A stretch of DNA of 64,000 nucleotides from positions 806,001 to 870,000 of the forward strand of contig NZ_WIPK01000001.1 of assembly GCF_012922555.1 (NCBI RefSeq), written 5' to 3'. Of this stretch, positions 35,410-44,930 are shown piece by piece. Within the stretch, counting starts at the first letter, position 1. Every line of letters starts with the position of its first letter. Origin of the DNA: Paraclostridium dentum. GTDB lineage: Bacteria; Bacillota; Clostridia; Peptostreptococcales; Peptostreptococcaceae. Position numbers and translations under genes: made by a program. The notes beneath the pieces were generated by a model. That model searched no databases. It had not been told where the DNA came from and saw nothing but the letters and a program-made list of their open reading frames with translations.

Positions 35410-36423
35410 TTAAATTTTTTCTGAAAATACAGCTATTAGATCTGGGTAAAAATCATCTAGAGTATTATAAATACCTCTATTATTTTCATAGTATTCTAGT
35501 TTTTTTATTATACTTTTTATGTACCTATACCCTAAATCATACTCATATTCAATCCTATTATTTATATATTCTTTTTTATTATGTTTTTTTAACATGTATA
35601 TAGCAATTGCCCGAACTATATGTTCATTAACACACTCCTCCCAATCACTATATCCTGCAAATTTATCATCTTTATATTGTTTTAAGTAACTATATACATT
35701 ATTGTAGCTATTTATTAATTTTATATGTTTCTGGCTTAAAGGATTTATAACTGGATGACTAAGTTCATGAAAAATAGTATTACATAACTGACCTTTATCG
35801 AAATCATTACTTTCATCGTTTATATCTAGTCCATAACAAGTATAAATAGAATAAACATGTATCTTATCTTTTAATTTAAAATGTATACCAAAATTCCCTT
35901 TACATAAATTGCTGACAATAAAATTATAAAGAATATTACTAGCTCCAAAAAAATTATTTAATTCATCTATAAATGAATATCTATTGAGACAATTATTCAT
36001 AAAAGAAATACTATTACAATAGTAGCTTTGAGTTTTATGAAAAAACTTATCAAATTCAGTATCTTTTCTAAAATCATTAAAAAGTTTTATAAATTTTTCT
36101 ATATCTGTTTCTCCACCACTCATAGAAACAGATTGTTCACTTAGTTCATACTTACTTTCTAAATAATTTGATGATTTTAGAGATAGAGACAACTCCATAG
36201 GTCTCCCTAAGAAAAATCCCTTTTCGATCATTTTATCTAATTGGTCATATATCTGATGATCTGCAAATTTTTTAAAGTACAAATCTATTTCTTCAGTATA
36301 TGAATTTTTTTCGTCTACAATAGGTGCAAATCCAATGATATTTTTACAAATATCATTATATTTACTGCTATATAAAATAATATTCATCATCTCTACTTGC
36401 AAATTTACTTCTACATTTATCAA
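35410..36423 (-). CDS. DUF4932-type putative zinc metallopeptidase
   Basis: A 337-aa soluble protein. A zinc-protease core HELSH occurs in LCNTIFHELSHPVINPLS (near residue 222), followed about 45 residues later by WEECVNEHIVRAIAIYML with a candidate third ligand Glu or His. This agrees with DUF4932, a family without an established substrate. There is no signal peptide, so it acts inside the cell or exits by an unusual route. TTG at 36423 follows GGGGGATAG. Its neighbours are pseudogenes. Confidence 0.82.
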   Translation of the reverse strand: MINVEVNLQVEMMNIILYSSKYNDICKNIIGFAPIVDEKNSYTEEIDLYFKKFADHQIYDQLDKMIEKGFFLGRPMELSLSLKSSNYLESKYELSEQSVSMSGGETDIEKFIKLFNDFRKDTEFDKFFHKTQSYYCNSISFMNNCLNRYSFIDELNNFFGASNILYNFIVSNLCKGNFGIHFKLKDKIHVYSIYTCYGLDINDESNDFDKGQLCNTIFHELSHPVINPLSQKHIKLINSYNNVYSYLKQYKDDKFAGYSDWEECVNEHIVRAIAIYMLKKHNKKEYINNRIEYEYDLGYRYIKSIIKKLEYYENNRGIYNTLDDFYPDLIAVFSEKI

Positions 36424-36997
36424 CGTTCTATCCCCCCTTAATATATATCAGTATAGATTTACTTACATAAAATTATATCAGAATAGATAATGTATTACTT
36501 ATCCACTAAAACAGATATTTATCATTTATATTTAAATTATATAAGCATCACTAAATACCTTTTCTTTAGCTAATTTAACCTGAGTTAAAGCATTGTTTTA
36601 TCTCTTTAAGCTCCAATATAAAGCATCCTTATCTATTCTTAACATTTAAGACTACTGCGTCCACAAACCACTTCAATCTCTTTCTGACAATGACCTAAGC
36701 TAATGTTTGTATTACATACTTCCAATACAACTTATACGACCTTCACATTTTGTGTAATCAACTAAATATGTTAAGTCAAATTTATATATTTAATAATACT
36801 AATAGTAAAATCAACTTGATTTAGGTATGAAACTACTTTCGGGGTATCACTCATTAGACAAAACCATTGCTACGCTATCCAATACTATTAAAACTATATA
36901 TTTTAAAAGTACTTTATTAATTAAAAAACTGTACACTAAAATATAACTTTAATTTCATGTACAGTCATTTATGTAAATTCAATCTATTTTTTAATTA
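36424..36997. other. 574-base stretch with decayed coding relics
   Basis: There is no intact gene. On the minus strand 36522-36600 encodes a short C-terminal relic (see repeat copy 1). Further upstream in that orientation, coding-like pieces are interrupted by many stops. This looks like a degraded gene, source unknown. Confidence 0.5.
36522..36600 (-). repeat. Duplicated relic, copy 1
   Basis: About 78 bases are roughly 88% identical to 37533-37613. Read on the minus strand it ends a protein with NNALTQVKLAKEKVFSDAYI and a stop. The spacing of Asn-Ala, Lys-Gly/Val-Phe and Asp-Ala-Tyr recalls the end of a SPOR domain from a wall amidase; this is tentative. Confidence 0.6.
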
Positions 36998-37456
36998 TTA
37001 TCTATGTCCGTCTAATCTAGCCTTAGTATATCCCATATATGTCATTGTTGAACTATTATTTATTTGAGGAATTTCAAATCCACATTTCTTATAGAAATCA
37101 TAGTTCTCTGGAGTTGTATGTGCCCACCAATTCCCATGGGGTAACTTTTCCAAGCACATGCACACAAGTTTTTTACCTATACCTTTTCCTCTGTACTCTT
37201 CTTTTACGGCTAGGTCTTGGATTGTTGCAGTCATAACTCTATCTGACACAACCCTTACCATACCTATCATATCTTCTTTATCCCATATAGTAAAAACCCA
37301 TGATGAATTTTTAAAACATATCTCATACTTTTCATCTAGCCATGATGGTTGACTCGTAGATATCCAACCAACCTCATTGTACATGTTTTTAATCATATCT
37401 CCTTTAAGCCCTTCTGCACCCTCTCTAATAATAAAACCTTTATAATATTGATACAT
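36998..37456 (-). CDS. GNAT N-acetyltransferase, 152 aa
   Basis: A compact acetyltransferase. WVFTIWDKEDMIGMVRVVSD and the acetyl-CoA site TIQDLAVKEEYRGKGIGKKL (ending near residue 95) are clear, followed by TTPENYDFYKKCGFEI. The frame is complete with AGGGGTG upstream of the ATG. The small-molecule substrate is unknown. It is one of several GNAT genes here, but one of the intact ones. Confidence 0.9.
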   Translation of the reverse strand: MYQYYKGFIIREGAEGLKGDMIKNMYNEVGWISTSQPSWLDEKYEICFKNSSWVFTIWDKEDMIGMVRVVSDRVMTATIQDLAVKEEYRGKGIGKKLVCMCLEKLPHGNWWAHTTPENYDFYKKCGFEIPQINNSSTMTYMGYTKARLDGHR

Positions 37457-37532
37457 AAAATCACCCCTAATTAAACAATTCTAAGCTTTAATACGATTGT
37501 AAAATACGTTTCCACTAAATAAATATCTTATT

Positions 37533-37613
37533 GAACATTTATATTTAAATTACATAAACATCGCTAAATCCCTTTTCTTTAGATAATTTAACTTGATTTA
37601 AAGCATTATTTTT
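37533..37613 (-). repeat. Duplicated relic, copy 2
   Basis: Matches copy 1 without gaps. The minus-strand reading is NNALNQVKLSKEKGFSDVYV then stop. Its upstream frame is lost within a few codons. Both copies lie about 80-110 bases upstream of leftward genes (36423 and 37456). The remainder of the gap (37457-37834) is AT-rich with nothing recognised. Confidence 0.6.
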
Positions 37614-37834
37614 TCAATTCAAACCTTCTATAAAATATCATTTATGTCGGTATTATTATCGTTTAAATATTTGTTTTTTATTTTAGAATACTTATTATAT
37701 GTTAATATATTAAAAAGGAATTTATTGTAATCAAACAATTCTCTTCTTAAATAATTATTCTTTAGACAATATATATCAACGATCTAAAAAAACTATAATT
37801 AATAAAAATTCAACTAATATTTATGGGGGTAAAG

Positions 37835-38403
37835 ATGAAGAAAGCTATACTACTTCTTAGTGTGATTTTATCAATAATATTTGTAACAGGGTGTTCTAAA
37901 AATAATGGCATAGTTGGAAATAATGATGATGAAATTTTAAAATACTTATATAAAAGTGATTTTATGAATACTATAGGAAAGGATAATATAACTATTGTAG
38001 ATACTATCTATATAGATAATTCTAAAGTAATAGGATTTTTATCTAATACAGGACAAGGATATCTAGTATATGAAAAAAATAAAAAAGGAAACTATATACT
38101 TACTGATAATGTAGCTCAAGGCATCACACAGGGTGATTTAGGAGTTTCTCACTTTATAGGTAAATACAATTTAATAATGGTTTAGAAAACAGTGATAATG
38201 CATATATTGTAATTTCAAATGGAGATACCGTTTCAAAGGTAGAAATATCAATAAATGGACGTATTTTTAATAAATCTCTGAAAACTGGCAAACCTTCTAT
38301 GATTTTACTAAAAGATATGGTCCCTAAAAGTGAATATAAAGATGGGGTAAACTTTGATTGTAGATATTTTGATATAAATAACAATGAATTAAAAAATGAA
38401 TAA
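37835..38403 (+). pseudogene. Lipoprotein gene broken by a frameshift
   Basis: ATG at 37835 follows GGGGG by 5 bases. The protein has a lipoprotein signal with lipobox IFVTGCSKN (Cys near residue 20), then a soluble domain. At about 38178 one base appears to be missing: the first frame stops at 38183-38185, while the next frame continues as GLENSDNAYIVISNGDT and runs to TAA at 38401-38403. Joined, it would be about 189 residues. No domain was recognised. Confidence 0.75.
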
Positions 38404-38503
38404 TCTGGGATCTTAAAAGAGATTGAGTAATAGTGTTTAGTCAAATAAAAATTAGTTTCTAAACATGTATTTGGTCTTAGTCTTAAATTAGGATAAATAG
38501 GTA

Positions 38504-38537
38504 AAAGTGTATCAATTGAATTCAACAGATACACTTT
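38504..38537. terminator. Hairpin between two converging pseudogenes
   Basis: AAAGTGTATC (38504-38513) pairs with GATACACTTT (38528-38537). The arm sequence is the same as in hairpin copy B at 29.5 kb. Confidence 0.6.
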
Positions 38538-38646
38538 CCTTATTTTTAATTGCTTTTTTCTTTTTAAATATTTGGTTTTATTCATTAGTTTATTTTCCAC
38601 TAATAATTATAAATGAATTTTTAATATTATTAATTACATATTTAAC

Positions 38647-39143
38647 TTATTTTAAGTTTAATACATATGATTTGCCATTTTTAGTTTTACCAGATTGTTT
38701 AAAGCCAAAACTCTCAAATAGTTTTTGAGAGCATATATTATAATCATATATTTCTTGAACATTTATACATTCAAGTTCCAACTCTCTCGCTCTTAAAATC
38801 AATGATCTTAAAACACCTTTTCCAATCCCCTTATTATGATATAGTTTATCGCTATAACAATTGGTAAATTATCTTTACACAAAGCCACATCCCCAATAGG
38901 CTTATATTTATTTTCTTCTAAAACTTCTATAAAATATAATTCTCCTCTACAATTTAAATACTCATACATCCTTTTAAGCTTTTCTTTTGTATATACACTA
39001 GCAGCTGGCCCATCAACTAGCTTTACTAGTTCTAAATCTTGATACCATTGAAGTGCAAAATTATAATCATCATCAAATCTTCTTAATCTTAATTTACTGT
39101 CTATGCAAATTATTTGCAGTTGGTTTATTTTATCAATAGGCAT
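38647..39143 (-). pseudogene. GNAT acetyltransferase with a one-base deletion
   Basis: The first part (38808-39143) reads as an acetyltransferase up to GDVALCKDNLPIVI. At about 38853 the sequence lacks one base (probably a G in a GGC codon). The shifted frame then supplies DKLYHNKGIGKGVLRSLIL, the acetyl-CoA site, and continues through NICSQKLFESFGFKQSG to a stop at 38647-38649. With the shift repaired the protein would be about 165 aa. Confidence 0.85.
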
Positions 39144-39303
39144 TTAATCCTCCTTAAATTTGTTTTGTAGTTTCTATAATAAATATCAGTTAAATACTAT
39201 TCATAAAAGTATCTTATATTTATAATTTTCTTTTAATACCACTTAACTCCTGCTACACTTTAAGTAGAAGTTTGAAAATTCATTTAATTTAAAAGAGGTG
39301 TAT

Positions 39304-40551
39304 ATGAATAAAAGTTTATTAAAAAATAAGGATTTTAGTTTATTAATGGCTGCAACCTTTATATCTACAGTAGGTACAATAGTACAAAATACTGCACTTT
39401 CATTGTACGTTTTAGATACTACTCAATCCAGTGTAAAATTTGCAAGTGTATTGGTATTATCATCACTATCATAACTAATATTAGGACCATTTTGTGGGGT
39501 TATATCCGATTGGGTTGATAGGAAGAAGTTTATGGTAATTTTAAACATTATTAGTGCTATGGTAATAATAGTTCCAACAATCTTGTTATTTAATAACAAA
39601 ATAACACTAAGTGTAATATATGCAATAGTTATTACCTTAGGATTTATAATGGCATTTTATTCACCTACAAGTGCTGGAGTAATAAGAATAATAGTAAAAG
39701 ACAAGAATCTATCTGATGCATACGCTGTAAATTCTTTTATTGACTCAATAGAATATATGATAGCTCCAATGATAGGTGCTATTGTTTATAGCTTATTTGG
39801 ATTGAAAATTATATTTTTACTAAATGGCTTAAGCTTTATTTTAGCTGCTATTTTACAGTTTAAAATACATATACCTCTTAAAAAAGAAACTATAGATAAG
39901 TTAAGTTTTAAAAAATTCAATTCTGATTTTATTCAAGGAATAACATACATTTTTAATAATAAAAATCTGTGGTATTTAGCTGTTACTATTATGCTTTTTA
40001 ATTTCTTTTCCGCTCCTTTGTTCTCTGTAGGAACGGGATATATAGCTAAACTACAATTTAAAGTAAGTAATGAACAGTTTTCACTAATAGAAACTATAGG
40101 CGTCATAGCCTCATTTATGGGTCCAGTTTTATATGCATTTACTAAAAATAAAATATCACTTCAAAAACTATTTCAATTATCAATATTTATATCTGCAATA
40201 CTTATATTATTAATCTCATTAATAAGTACTAATTTTATAAACAACTTATTGGGTTCATATGTACTGTACTTAATATTATTTTTTATAATAAGTTTAGTTG
40301 AAGGACCTCTTAATATTGCAATTATGACCTTAATTCAAAACTCTATAGATATTAAATATATAGGTAGATCTAACGGAATTATCACTACAATGTTTATTGG
40401 ATTAGTTCCATTAGGACAGTTGTTCTATGGAATGTTATTTGATTATATGTATATAGCTATTCCATATGTCATTTCAGCTATTGCATATATTGCTTTAATA
40501 CTGTTTTATAGACGAAAATGTATACTATTGTGTAAGCATAATATTGAATAA
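39304..40551 (+). pseudogene. MFS transporter with a single internal stop
   Basis: AGAGGTG precedes ATG 39304, and the 415-codon frame is collinear with macrolide-efflux-type MFS proteins: NKDFSLLMAATFISTVGTIV, then TAA at codon 57 (39472-39474), then LILGPFCGVISDWVDRKKF with the loop 2-3 motif, and ten further helices to the end. Relatives have Pro or Gln at the stop, so CAA to TAA is the simplest cause. Everything after the stop is intact, so the inactivation is recent or the call depends on one base. Confidence 0.85.
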
Positions 40552-40646
40552 GTAAAATAATTTCACCTAAATTATATTAACATATATTTTTATTACTATT
40601 TTGCTAAGCTTTAAATAAAAAGAGTATTTTAAAGGGGGTTAATTAA

Positions 40647-41402
40647 TTGAAAAATATAGTTATAACTGATAATTGTAATCCTAAGTTTGCATATAACTTA
40701 AGTAAAAAATATAATCTAGGTATTGAGGTTCAATCATTTCATGATCCTTATATATTAGAAACAAATCCTAATTTAAAAATTACATATAAAGAATTATTTA
40801 AAAACTTTAATTATAGTAAATCAATTCATGCTCCATTTTGGGAATTAAATTTAGGCAGCAAAATGAGAGAAATTACTGAAGTAACTATTAAAATGTTTGA
40901 TTTTACATATACTATCGCAAAAGAACTAGGATGTACAGATATAATCGTTCATAATGGTTATATACCCAATACTTCATGGGAATCAGCTTGGATAGGAAGA
41001 GCATCTGAAAAATGGATTTCATTTTTAGAAAGTAGGAATGATATTAATTTTTATATAGAAAACCAATTTGAACTAAACAGTTCTATCATATGTAAATTAG
41101 TTGATAAAGTAAATTTAAGTAACTTCAAGGTCTGTTTAGATATGGGTCATGTTAATGCCCATTCAGAAGAATCACTAATTAATTGGATAGAAAATCTAGG
41201 AAATAGAATCGGATACGTTCACTTGCATAATAATAATGGAAAAATAGATGAGCATAATGGATTAGATAAAGGCAGTATTGAAATATCTAGCGTATTAGAA
41301 AATTTAGAAAATCACTCACCAAATGCTATCTGGTGCCTTGAAACTTGTGAGTCAGATATAGAAAGCTCTTACTTAATTTTAGAAAAGTTTATAAGACTTT
41401 AA
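40647..41402 (+). CDS. Sugar phosphate isomerase/epimerase-like TIM-barrel protein (second)
   Basis: A 251-aa TIM-barrel protein. Likely metal ligands lie in SIHAPFWELNLG (His), DIIVHNGYIP (His), INFYIENQFEL (Glu), VCLDMGHVNAHSE (Asp/His), YVHLHNNNGKIDEH (His) and AIWCLETCESD (Glu). TTG at 40647, 8 bases after GGGGG, is the only reasonable start. Substrate unknown. It has little obvious similarity to the protein at 33917-34648 beyond the fold. Confidence 0.83.
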   Translation: MKNIVITDNCNPKFAYNLSKKYNLGIEVQSFHDPYILETNPNLKITYKELFKNFNYSKSIHAPFWELNLGSKMREITEVTIKMFDFTYTIAKELGCTDIIVHNGYIPNTSWESAWIGRASEKWISFLESRNDINFYIENQFELNSSIICKLVDKVNLSNFKVCLDMGHVNAHSEESLINWIENLGNRIGYVHLHNNNGKIDEHNGLDKGSIEISSVLENLENHSPNAIWCLETCESDIESSYLILEKFIRL

Positions 41403-41405
41403 AAT

Positions 41406-41448
41406 AAATGACCTTATAATCAAAAAAGATTTTAAGGTCATTTTTATA
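41406..41448 (+). terminator. Terminator of the TIM-barrel gene
   Basis: AAATGACCTTATAATC pairs with GATTTTAAGGTCATTT (one mismatch), followed by TTATATT. Confidence 0.8.
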
Positions 41449-41449
41449 T

Positions 41450-41565
41450 TTATACTTTTACATATAAAATGCTTTTAAGCTTTTCAATATATTCCTCTCT
41501 TGCAAACTCTAACTTTTCTAATAATTTTATACTAGGTTCATTGAGTGGATCAACGATGTGATTAA
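41450..41565 (-). pseudogene. GNAT acetyltransferase C-terminal fragment
   Basis: On the minus strand, abutting the methyltransferase stop, the frame reads INHIVDPLNEPSIKLLEKLE then FAREEYIEKLKSILYV and a stop. NEPSIKLLEKLGF-like text is the standard end of RimJ/RimL acetyltransferases. Only about 38 codons remain, with no start. Confidence 0.72.
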
Positions 41566-42336
41566 TTATAATTTGATTGCTTTAGTTGCAATAAATGTGT
41601 CAATATGATTATCTAATAATCCATCCCCTAATTTATCTTCATAAAAACCACTAATTACAAAACCAACATCTATTTGACCACCTATTTGACTTTGTAAAGA
41701 ATGCCCAAATTCTAATGTATCTTTTGTTTCTATTCTTTCTTCTAACTGGTCCTTTGGAAGCTGTTCTATATCAGAGTATGGTATGCTGTTTCTTACAATA
41801 AGTTTATTATTTTTTTCCCATTCGTATAAATCAAATATATATGAAATAGGATTTGCAAATCCTGATATTAATACTCCCCCTGGCTTTAAAACTCTATAAC
41901 ACTCAGCCCATACCTTTTCGATATTATCAACAAAACAGTTAGAAACTGCATGAAATATAAAGTCAAAAGTTTCATTATCAAATCTTGATAAATCCCTCAT
42001 ATCACCTTGTTCAAGGTTTATATTTAAATCATCTCTATTCGCTACCATTTTATCTTTTGATAATTGTTCTTTGCTGTTATCGAAAACAGTTACATTAGCT
42101 CCAAGCGCTGAAAATATAGGTCCTTGCTGCCCTCCTCCAGATGCCAGGCATAATAGATTTTTTCCTGATACATCTCCAATCCAATTTTTAGGAACAGCTT
42201 TTGTTGGTGTTAATAATATTGTGTACTCTCCTTTTTTAGCCCTTTCAATATCGCTGGAACTTACGGGTATTGTCCATTTGTTTCCTATTTTAACTTCATT
42301 ATCCCAAGCAAGTTCATTGTGTTTTCTTATATCCAT
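41566..42336 (-). CDS. Class I SAM-dependent methyltransferase, 256 aa
   Basis: SAM-binding motif I is LLCLASGGGQQGPIFSALGA (near residue 62), followed by VTVFDNSKEQL, the acidic QGDMRDLSRF and FDFIFHAVSNCFV, then CYRVLKPGGVLISGF. It matches small-molecule methyltransferases of the Methyltransf_11 type. GGGGGT precedes the ATG. The target is unknown. It may be co-transcribed with the 75-aa membrane protein gene 37 bases upstream. Confidence 0.9.
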   Translation of the reverse strand: MDIRKHNELAWDNEVKIGNKWTIPVSSSDIERAKKGEYTILLTPTKAVPKNWIGDVSGKNLLCLASGGGQQGPIFSALGANVTVFDNSKEQLSKDKMVANRDDLNINLEQGDMRDLSRFDNETFDFIFHAVSNCFVDNIEKVWAECYRVLKPGGVLISGFANPISYIFDLYEWEKNNKLIVRNSIPYSDIEQLPKDQLEERIETKDTLEFGHSLQSQIGGQIDVGFVISGFYEDKLGDGLLDNHIDTFIATKAIKL

Positions 42337-42373
42337 ATGTACCCCCTACTATTTGTTAATACAATTATATTCT

Positions 42374-42601
42374 CTAAATCATTAAATATATAAAAATAAT
42401 TAGAATCAAAATTCCTATAAACATTTGAACCTTCTTATTGTTCTTATAATTCATCAATGTCATAACACTTAACAACGTTATAAATAATAAGGCTATGAGC
42501 ATTATAGGTATTTCCATCAGCCCAAATAATTTTAAAATTACTAATAACATTGAAACTAATGAAATTATTGATGCTAAGTTAGATAAAAATTCTTTTTTCA
42601 T
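42374..42601 (-). CDS. Small membrane protein, 75 aa
   Basis: About three hydrophobic helices fill nearly the whole protein (residues 8-27, 30-50 and 59-75), joined by a basic loop MNYKNNKKVQ. AAGGGGT lies before the ATG. No family recognised. The good ribosome site and membrane topology support a real gene. Confidence 0.65.
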   Translation of the reverse strand: MKKEFLSNLASIISLVSMLLVILKLFGLMEIPIMLIALLFITLLSVMTLMNYKNNKKVQMFIGILILIIFIYLMI

Positions 42602-42718
42602 ATGAATACCCCTTTAATATAATTGACTTAAACGCTCTTTCTACCTATATATAAACAATGTTTACTATATCCTATTAAGTTGGTATTCTCACAAGTATCT
42701 AAGTGATATGTATATGTT

Positions 42719-43525
42719 TTATTCATTTAAATTAACACTTAAACTTGAAAGTTGTCTATTGTAGCCAATACACCATGCTAACTCCATAGCAAGTGTAGCA
42801 ATTCTATCCTTTTGTAACGTATTGGCCTCATTTGATAGACTTCTTGCATCCCATTCTTCACAGTCTAAATTATCTGCTGCGTAGAAAAAATGAAATATAT
42901 CTTTTTCTCTAAATTGAGCAAGAGCTGCAAGTGCTGAACATTCCATGTCTACACAAATACATCCTTGTGATTTTCTCAATTTAACCTTATCATGTGTCTC
43001 TCTATATATTCCATCTGTTGTCCACACTTTTCCTATATGGTATTTCAAATTATAATGATCTAGTATATTTTCAAATACATCTACATATTTTGGATTTACA
43101 TCTATTTCATTTGAATGTGGTGCATAATGAAAACTAGTACCCTCATCTCTCATAGCTTTATTAGGTATGATTATGGAACAGTCATCTATAGATGAATCGA
43201 GTACACCGCAAGTACCGAAAACAATTAATTTTTCAGCACCCATTGCAAAAATATCTTCTATTACTGCAACACAGCCTGGAGCACCAACATAAGATGTAAA
43301 CAAAGCAACTTCAAGACCCTTGTAATTTGCTTTGTAAATAGGAATTTCCATATTTGCTATATAAGTTGAAGTAATTTTAACAGCATTGAGTTCATTTACC
43401 AATCTATCAAATGTAAATTTTGAAAAACATGATACTACAATTTTAGGAAATCCATCAATTGGTTTAATAATATCAAAAGCATTAATTATAGCAGATTTAT
43501 TTTTATCGAACTCTTTAAGTATCAT
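42719..43525 (-). CDS. Nucleoside phosphorylase (uridine phosphorylase-like)
   Basis: A 268-aa PNP/UDP-family enzyme. Core features are AEKLIVFGTCGVLDSSI (phosphate-site Gly region), IIPNKAMRDEGTSFHYAPHS, WTTDGIYRET and GCICVDMECSALAALAQFR, the nucleoside/ribose site with Met-Glu. It should split a nucleoside with phosphate in the cytoplasm. Base preference cannot be assigned, although the family motif order favours uridine phosphorylase-like members. AGGAGG precedes the ATG. Confidence 0.88.
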   Translation of the reverse strand: MILKEFDKNKSAIINAFDIIKPIDGFPKIVVSCFSKFTFDRLVNELNAVKITSTYIANMEIPIYKANYKGLEVALFTSYVGAPGCVAVIEDIFAMGAEKLIVFGTCGVLDSSIDDCSIIIPNKAMRDEGTSFHYAPHSNEIDVNPKYVDVFENILDHYNLKYHIGKVWTTDGIYRETHDKVKLRKSQGCICVDMECSALAALAQFREKDIFHFFYAADNLDCEEWDARSLSNEANTLQKDRIATLAMELAWCIGYNRQLSSLSVNLNE

Positions 43526-43579
43526 ATATTCCTCCTGAATTCTTATTTGTATAATATCAAACTTTTAAGTAATAATAAT

Positions 43580-44227
43580 CTATTCTACCTTTTTACCTAT
43601 ATATTCTATTGTATGATGATAATGATTGCCTATTTCTTCATCTATATCTAGTTCCATACCTGAACTTACAGATAATACCTCTAACCCTTTAAAAAGTTCT
43701 AAAACTTCATCTGAATTATCATAATAATATCTATAGCAATCATAGTCATCAAAGTATAAAGTATTTTTCTCTCCACAAGATTTATCTAAGTTTTTAATAT
43801 AATAATCATCTAATGTTGAAAATGCAGTAAAATATACAATTCCATTAGGTTTTAATCCTTTTTTTATATTATTAATAATTAAATCAATCTCACTTTTTTT
43901 AAAGAAATTTAGTACCCATGAAACTATTATTAGAGAATATGAACCTTCACTTATATCAAAGTTTCTAATATCCATTACCTTTGCTTTTGTATTTAAGTTT
44001 AATTGACTAGACTTTTGTATATACTTATTTATATTTTGATGAGAAATATCAATTGCTTCAACATCAAAACCTATCTCTGAAAAAAAGAGTGAATTCCTGC
44101 CGCACCCTGTTCCTAAGTCTAAAACCTTGCCTTTCTCAATTAATCCTAAATATTCTATAAGTTTATGTTCAGGCTCATCTCCATATAATTCTTTTATTGA
44201 TTTATATAGCTCTATCCAATTCACCAT
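43580..44227 (-). CDS. Class I SAM-dependent methyltransferase, 215 aa
   Basis: Motif I is KVLDLGTGCGRNSLFFSEIG (near residue 34), followed by VEAIDISHQNINKYI, VMDIRNFDISEGSYSLIIVS and IKKGLKPNGIVYFTAF. This resembles TehB/thiopurine-like small methyltransferases. The substrate is unknown. GGGGGAT precedes the ATG. It lies 27 bases downstream of a GNAT gene and may share its transcript. Confidence 0.88.
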   Translation of the reverse strand: MVNWIELYKSIKELYGDEPEHKLIEYLGLIEKGKVLDLGTGCGRNSLFFSEIGFDVEAIDISHQNINKYIQKSSQLNLNTKAKVMDIRNFDISEGSYSLIIVSWVLNFFKKSEIDLIINNIKKGLKPNGIVYFTAFSTLDDYYIKNLDKSCGEKNTLYFDDYDCYRYYYDNSDEVLELFKGLEVLSVSSGMELDIDEEIGNHYHHTIEYIGKKVE

Positions 44228-44254
44228 AAAATCCCCCTAGTTTTAAAATATAAT

Positions 44255-44824
44255 TTAATTAAGTTTATTTTCTAAAATCGATATTATATATGGTGATTTA
44301 AATTCATTAGCTAATATGTCCATGTATACTTCATCATATTTGTTGCAACCAATAATCTTAGCTTCTCTTAATCTTCCCGCTTCTTTAAAGCCAATTTTAC
44401 TATAACATTTTATTGCTTGCTTATTAAATGAGTATACTTTAAGAAATATATTATTCAAATTTAGCAAATTAAATCCGAAATCTAATAATAAACTTAGTGC
44501 TTCTTTTCCATACCCATTTCCCCAATTATCCTTATCTCCTATAAATATACCGACCTCACCAATTCTATTTATATAATCTAAACTTGGGAACCCAACATTT
44601 CCAATAACCTCATTTGTTTCTTTAAGTATAATAGCAAAATTAAACTGTGCTTTTGACAATCTCTCTAATGCATTCTTTTCAGATTCTTCATCAATTAACA
44701 TACTTGCAAATGTCATTCCTATAGCAACATCCATATCATTTACCCATTCTGCATATTTAACATAGTCTTCTTTATCAATTGGAGATAAATATATTTTTTT
44801 ACCGATTAGCTTTTTTAAATACAT
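44255..44824 (-). CDS. GNAT N-acetyltransferase, RimJ/RimL type, 189 aa
   Basis: Begins YLKKLIGKKIYLSPIDKEDY. The core NFAIILKETNEVIGNVGFPS and the acetyl-CoA site KDNWGNGYGKEALSLLLDFG are clear, with VYSFNKQAIKCYSKIGFKEA near the end. ATG 44824, 7 bases after GAGGG, is preferred over the ATG at 44830, which sits against the ribosome site. Intact and probably the first gene of a short leftward operon. Confidence 0.88.
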   Translation of the reverse strand: MYLKKLIGKKIYLSPIDKEDYVKYAEWVNDMDVAIGMTFASMLIDEESEKNALERLSKAQFNFAIILKETNEVIGNVGFPSLDYINRIGEVGIFIGDKDNWGNGYGKEALSLLLDFGFNLLNLNNIFLKVYSFNKQAIKCYSKIGFKEAGRLREAKIIGCNKYDEVYMDILANEFKSPYIISILENKLN

Positions 44825-44930
44825 ACGCATTCCCTCTTTTCAATTTGTGTTACTATAAAATATTAAACTAAATAAATATATATCCTTTCGAGTATATAAT
44901 TTATATATAAAAATTATTTGTTAACGTAAC

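Noticed and set aside
38154-38728. Overlapping frames of 148 and 73 codons
   Set aside because: They lie opposite the lipoprotein and GNAT pseudogenes and show only antisense composition.
29721-39474. In-frame TAG/TAA codons as recoded amino acids (for example pyrrolysine)
   Set aside because: Both TAA and TAG occur, in unrelated genes. Where a relative is known the expected residue is Trp or Gln, and the same genes or neighbours also carry frameshifts. Ordinary decay explains them.
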